From: Apostichopus japonicus
Lineage: Eukaryota; Echinodermata; Holothuroidea; Aspidochirotida; Stichopodidae
Reading direction: 5' to 3'
Assembly (NCBI RefSeq): GCF_037975245.1
Contig: NC_092582.1
Span: 3,504,501 to 3,568,500, forward strand
Length of the DNA stretch: 64,000 nt
Shown: positions 62,928 through 64,000 of the stretch, piece after piece
Layout: every line of letters starts with the position of its first letter
Numbering within the stretch: the first letter of the stretch is position 1
Notes under the pieces: generated by a model
What the model saw: the letters and a program-made list of their open reading frames with translations, nothing else
Database searches by the model: none
Told to the model about the DNA's origin: nothing
Translations under genes and position numbers: made by a program

Positions 62928-63310
62928 GTGAGTAGTCCAGATTTTATGTAACATTTCAGTACAAATATAAGATTTATGATATTATTTCCTCTTTTTTGGT
63001 GATTTGTCCATGTGCACAGTATGATGATGCACATATTAAAAAAACTATTACTACCCACGATGCAATTTTGCTGACATATCCTTCTGGCCACTTTACAAGG
63101 ATACAATAATTTCTGAAGGTCTTAGTTGAAACTAAAAGTGAGCTTTTGTATCTCGGAAGACTTACCTAGAAAACATTGGCCACCCAATTAATTCATTTGT
63201 TTGCAGGTTTCTAATTTTCTAAGTATATTGCAAGTTATTGTAATGATTTCACAAGTGAACATTGAAGCTCTTGAAATGATTGTTTTTTTGTTTTTTTCTC
63301 TCTATCTCAG
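62928..63310. other. intron between the two exons of gene 2
   Basis: Plain AT-rich intron with a T-rich acceptor tract at 63282-63300. Confidence 0.7.
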
Positions 63311-63611
63311 CAATGCCACAAGGGATCTACATCTCCAACCATCCCATGCACTACCGGAATCTTGAGGTTTCACATTCCTACCCTCCTCCCACTGAAATGT
63401 TTTCATCTCATGCGAGTCTCCACCAGCAGACGATTTCACCAAGATCAAGTCCTAGCCAGAGGCTGATGCAGTTTCCAAAGTTACGGACATCCGCCACAAC
63501 ATCTGGGAAGAAGTTCCTTTCCTCAGAACAAAGAACCTCTATTAGGTTCTCTCAGAGACTAAGGTTACCTCCATCCATAGCAAGAATGTCCACGGTGATG
63601 ACCAATACAAG
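63311..63611 (+). CDS. second coding exon of the gene starting at 62103
   Basis: Acceptor atctcag; the first two bases complete Ala and 99 codons follow, beginning MPQGIYISNHPMHYRNLEVS, then two bases of a split codon. Phase matches the 62927 donor. Composition changes to basic, Ser- and Pro-rich (SPRSSPSQR, IRFSQRLRLPPSIARMS). The proposed donor is AG/gtacaa at 63612, weak because it lacks G at +5. It coincides with the target duplication of a transposon (63619-63993), so the exon may end here or may have been interrupted here. The gene continues past the window. Confidence 0.72.
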
Positions 63612-63618
63612 GTACAAT

Positions 63619-63993
63619 CAGTGGCGGAGCGTCCATACAGCCAGGGGGGCAGATGCCCCCCCCCCTCCTCAAATAGACTGCTGGCGCCCTTTTCAGCTCT
63701 TTAACACCTTTTTTACTTATTCGCAATTATTGACTTTTTTATTGCGCTCTCATCAACCTATTGACATGTGTCACATTTTGTTGGTGTAATTTGGCGATGA
63801 CACCTATTTATTCTTCGTTTACGCAAATTAGCTAGGCCCGGAAAGGGTCATTTCCGGCGATCTAGTATCTTTACTCAAATTATTTCTGTACGCTACGCGC
63901 CAACCTGTGGTGGCGCTCCGCTTAGATAGTGTCGTAAGCGCCCCTACAGACCATTCTCGCCCCTCCTGACCAATACCCCTAGCGCTGCCACTG
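63619..63993. mobile_element. hAT-type MITE carrying core copy E, inserted at a splice donor
   Basis: Left end cagtggcggagcgtcc, right end tagcgctgccactg. Flanks ggtacaat (63611-63618) and ggtacaa (63994-64000, window ends one base short), an 8-bp duplication. Core copy E is at 63838-63929. The duplicated target contains the last exon base and the GT of the candidate donor. Confidence 0.85.
63838..63929 (+). repeat. palindromic core module, copy E
   Basis: ccggaaagggtcatttccgg, then gcgccaacctgtggtggcgc and tccgcttagatag. Inside the 63619-63993 element. Confidence 0.86.
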
Positions 63994-64000
63994 GGTACAA

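Overview
This window is animal nuclear DNA: AT-rich, gene-sparse, with long introns bounded by GT-AG sites and a heavy load of transposon remnants. The main gene is a G-protein-signalling modulator of the LGN/AGS3/Pins family (GPSM2-like). One-exon-per-TPR structure and four GoLoco motifs fit a metazoan. The tRNA-derived SINEs, the Penelope-like element with hammerhead-like motifs and the many small hAT-type elements suggest a marine invertebrate, perhaps an echinoderm. The species assignment is a guess; the gene identity is not.

Layout. 1-48434 (+): the GPSM2-like gene, entered part-way through. Its first exons lie upstream of base 1. Thirteen coding exons (2944-48434) join in phase into 532 codons plus a stop: TPR repeats in exons 1-7, a linker with a 26-nt microexon and a conserved phospho-peptide (exons 8-10), then four GoLoco motifs (exons 11-13). 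Introns 1 and 2 (18.8 and 10.6 kb) hold most of the repeats: a tRNA-derived SINE (3642-3949), a hAT-type element carrying a nested second one (7171-9351), several local duplications, a Penelope-like retroelement with inverted arms (15337-17584) and a LINE remnant (18794-19015).

48435-62102: non-coding stretch with the rest of the 3'UTR, then a transposon-rich zone (54590-60900). At least four elements there have terminal inverted repeats, most with about 8-bp target duplications. A ~95-bp palindromic core recurs five times between 54868 and 63929.

62103-63611 and beyond (+): the start of a second gene for an acidic, apparently disordered protein. It has a textbook amphipathic PKA-anchoring-type helix. 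Its second exon ends exactly where a hAT-type element inserted, and the target duplication includes the 5' splice site.

Most interesting: (a) splice-site changes by duplication in three places: a 78-bp minisatellite that repeats the exon-11 donor, a 192-bp duplication that makes a frame-keeping 54-nt cassette candidate after exon 2, and the transposon at the donor of gene 2; (b) two unrelated sequences folding into the same hammerhead-like architecture with compensating changes in all stems; (c) the palindromic core shared by different hAT-type elements.
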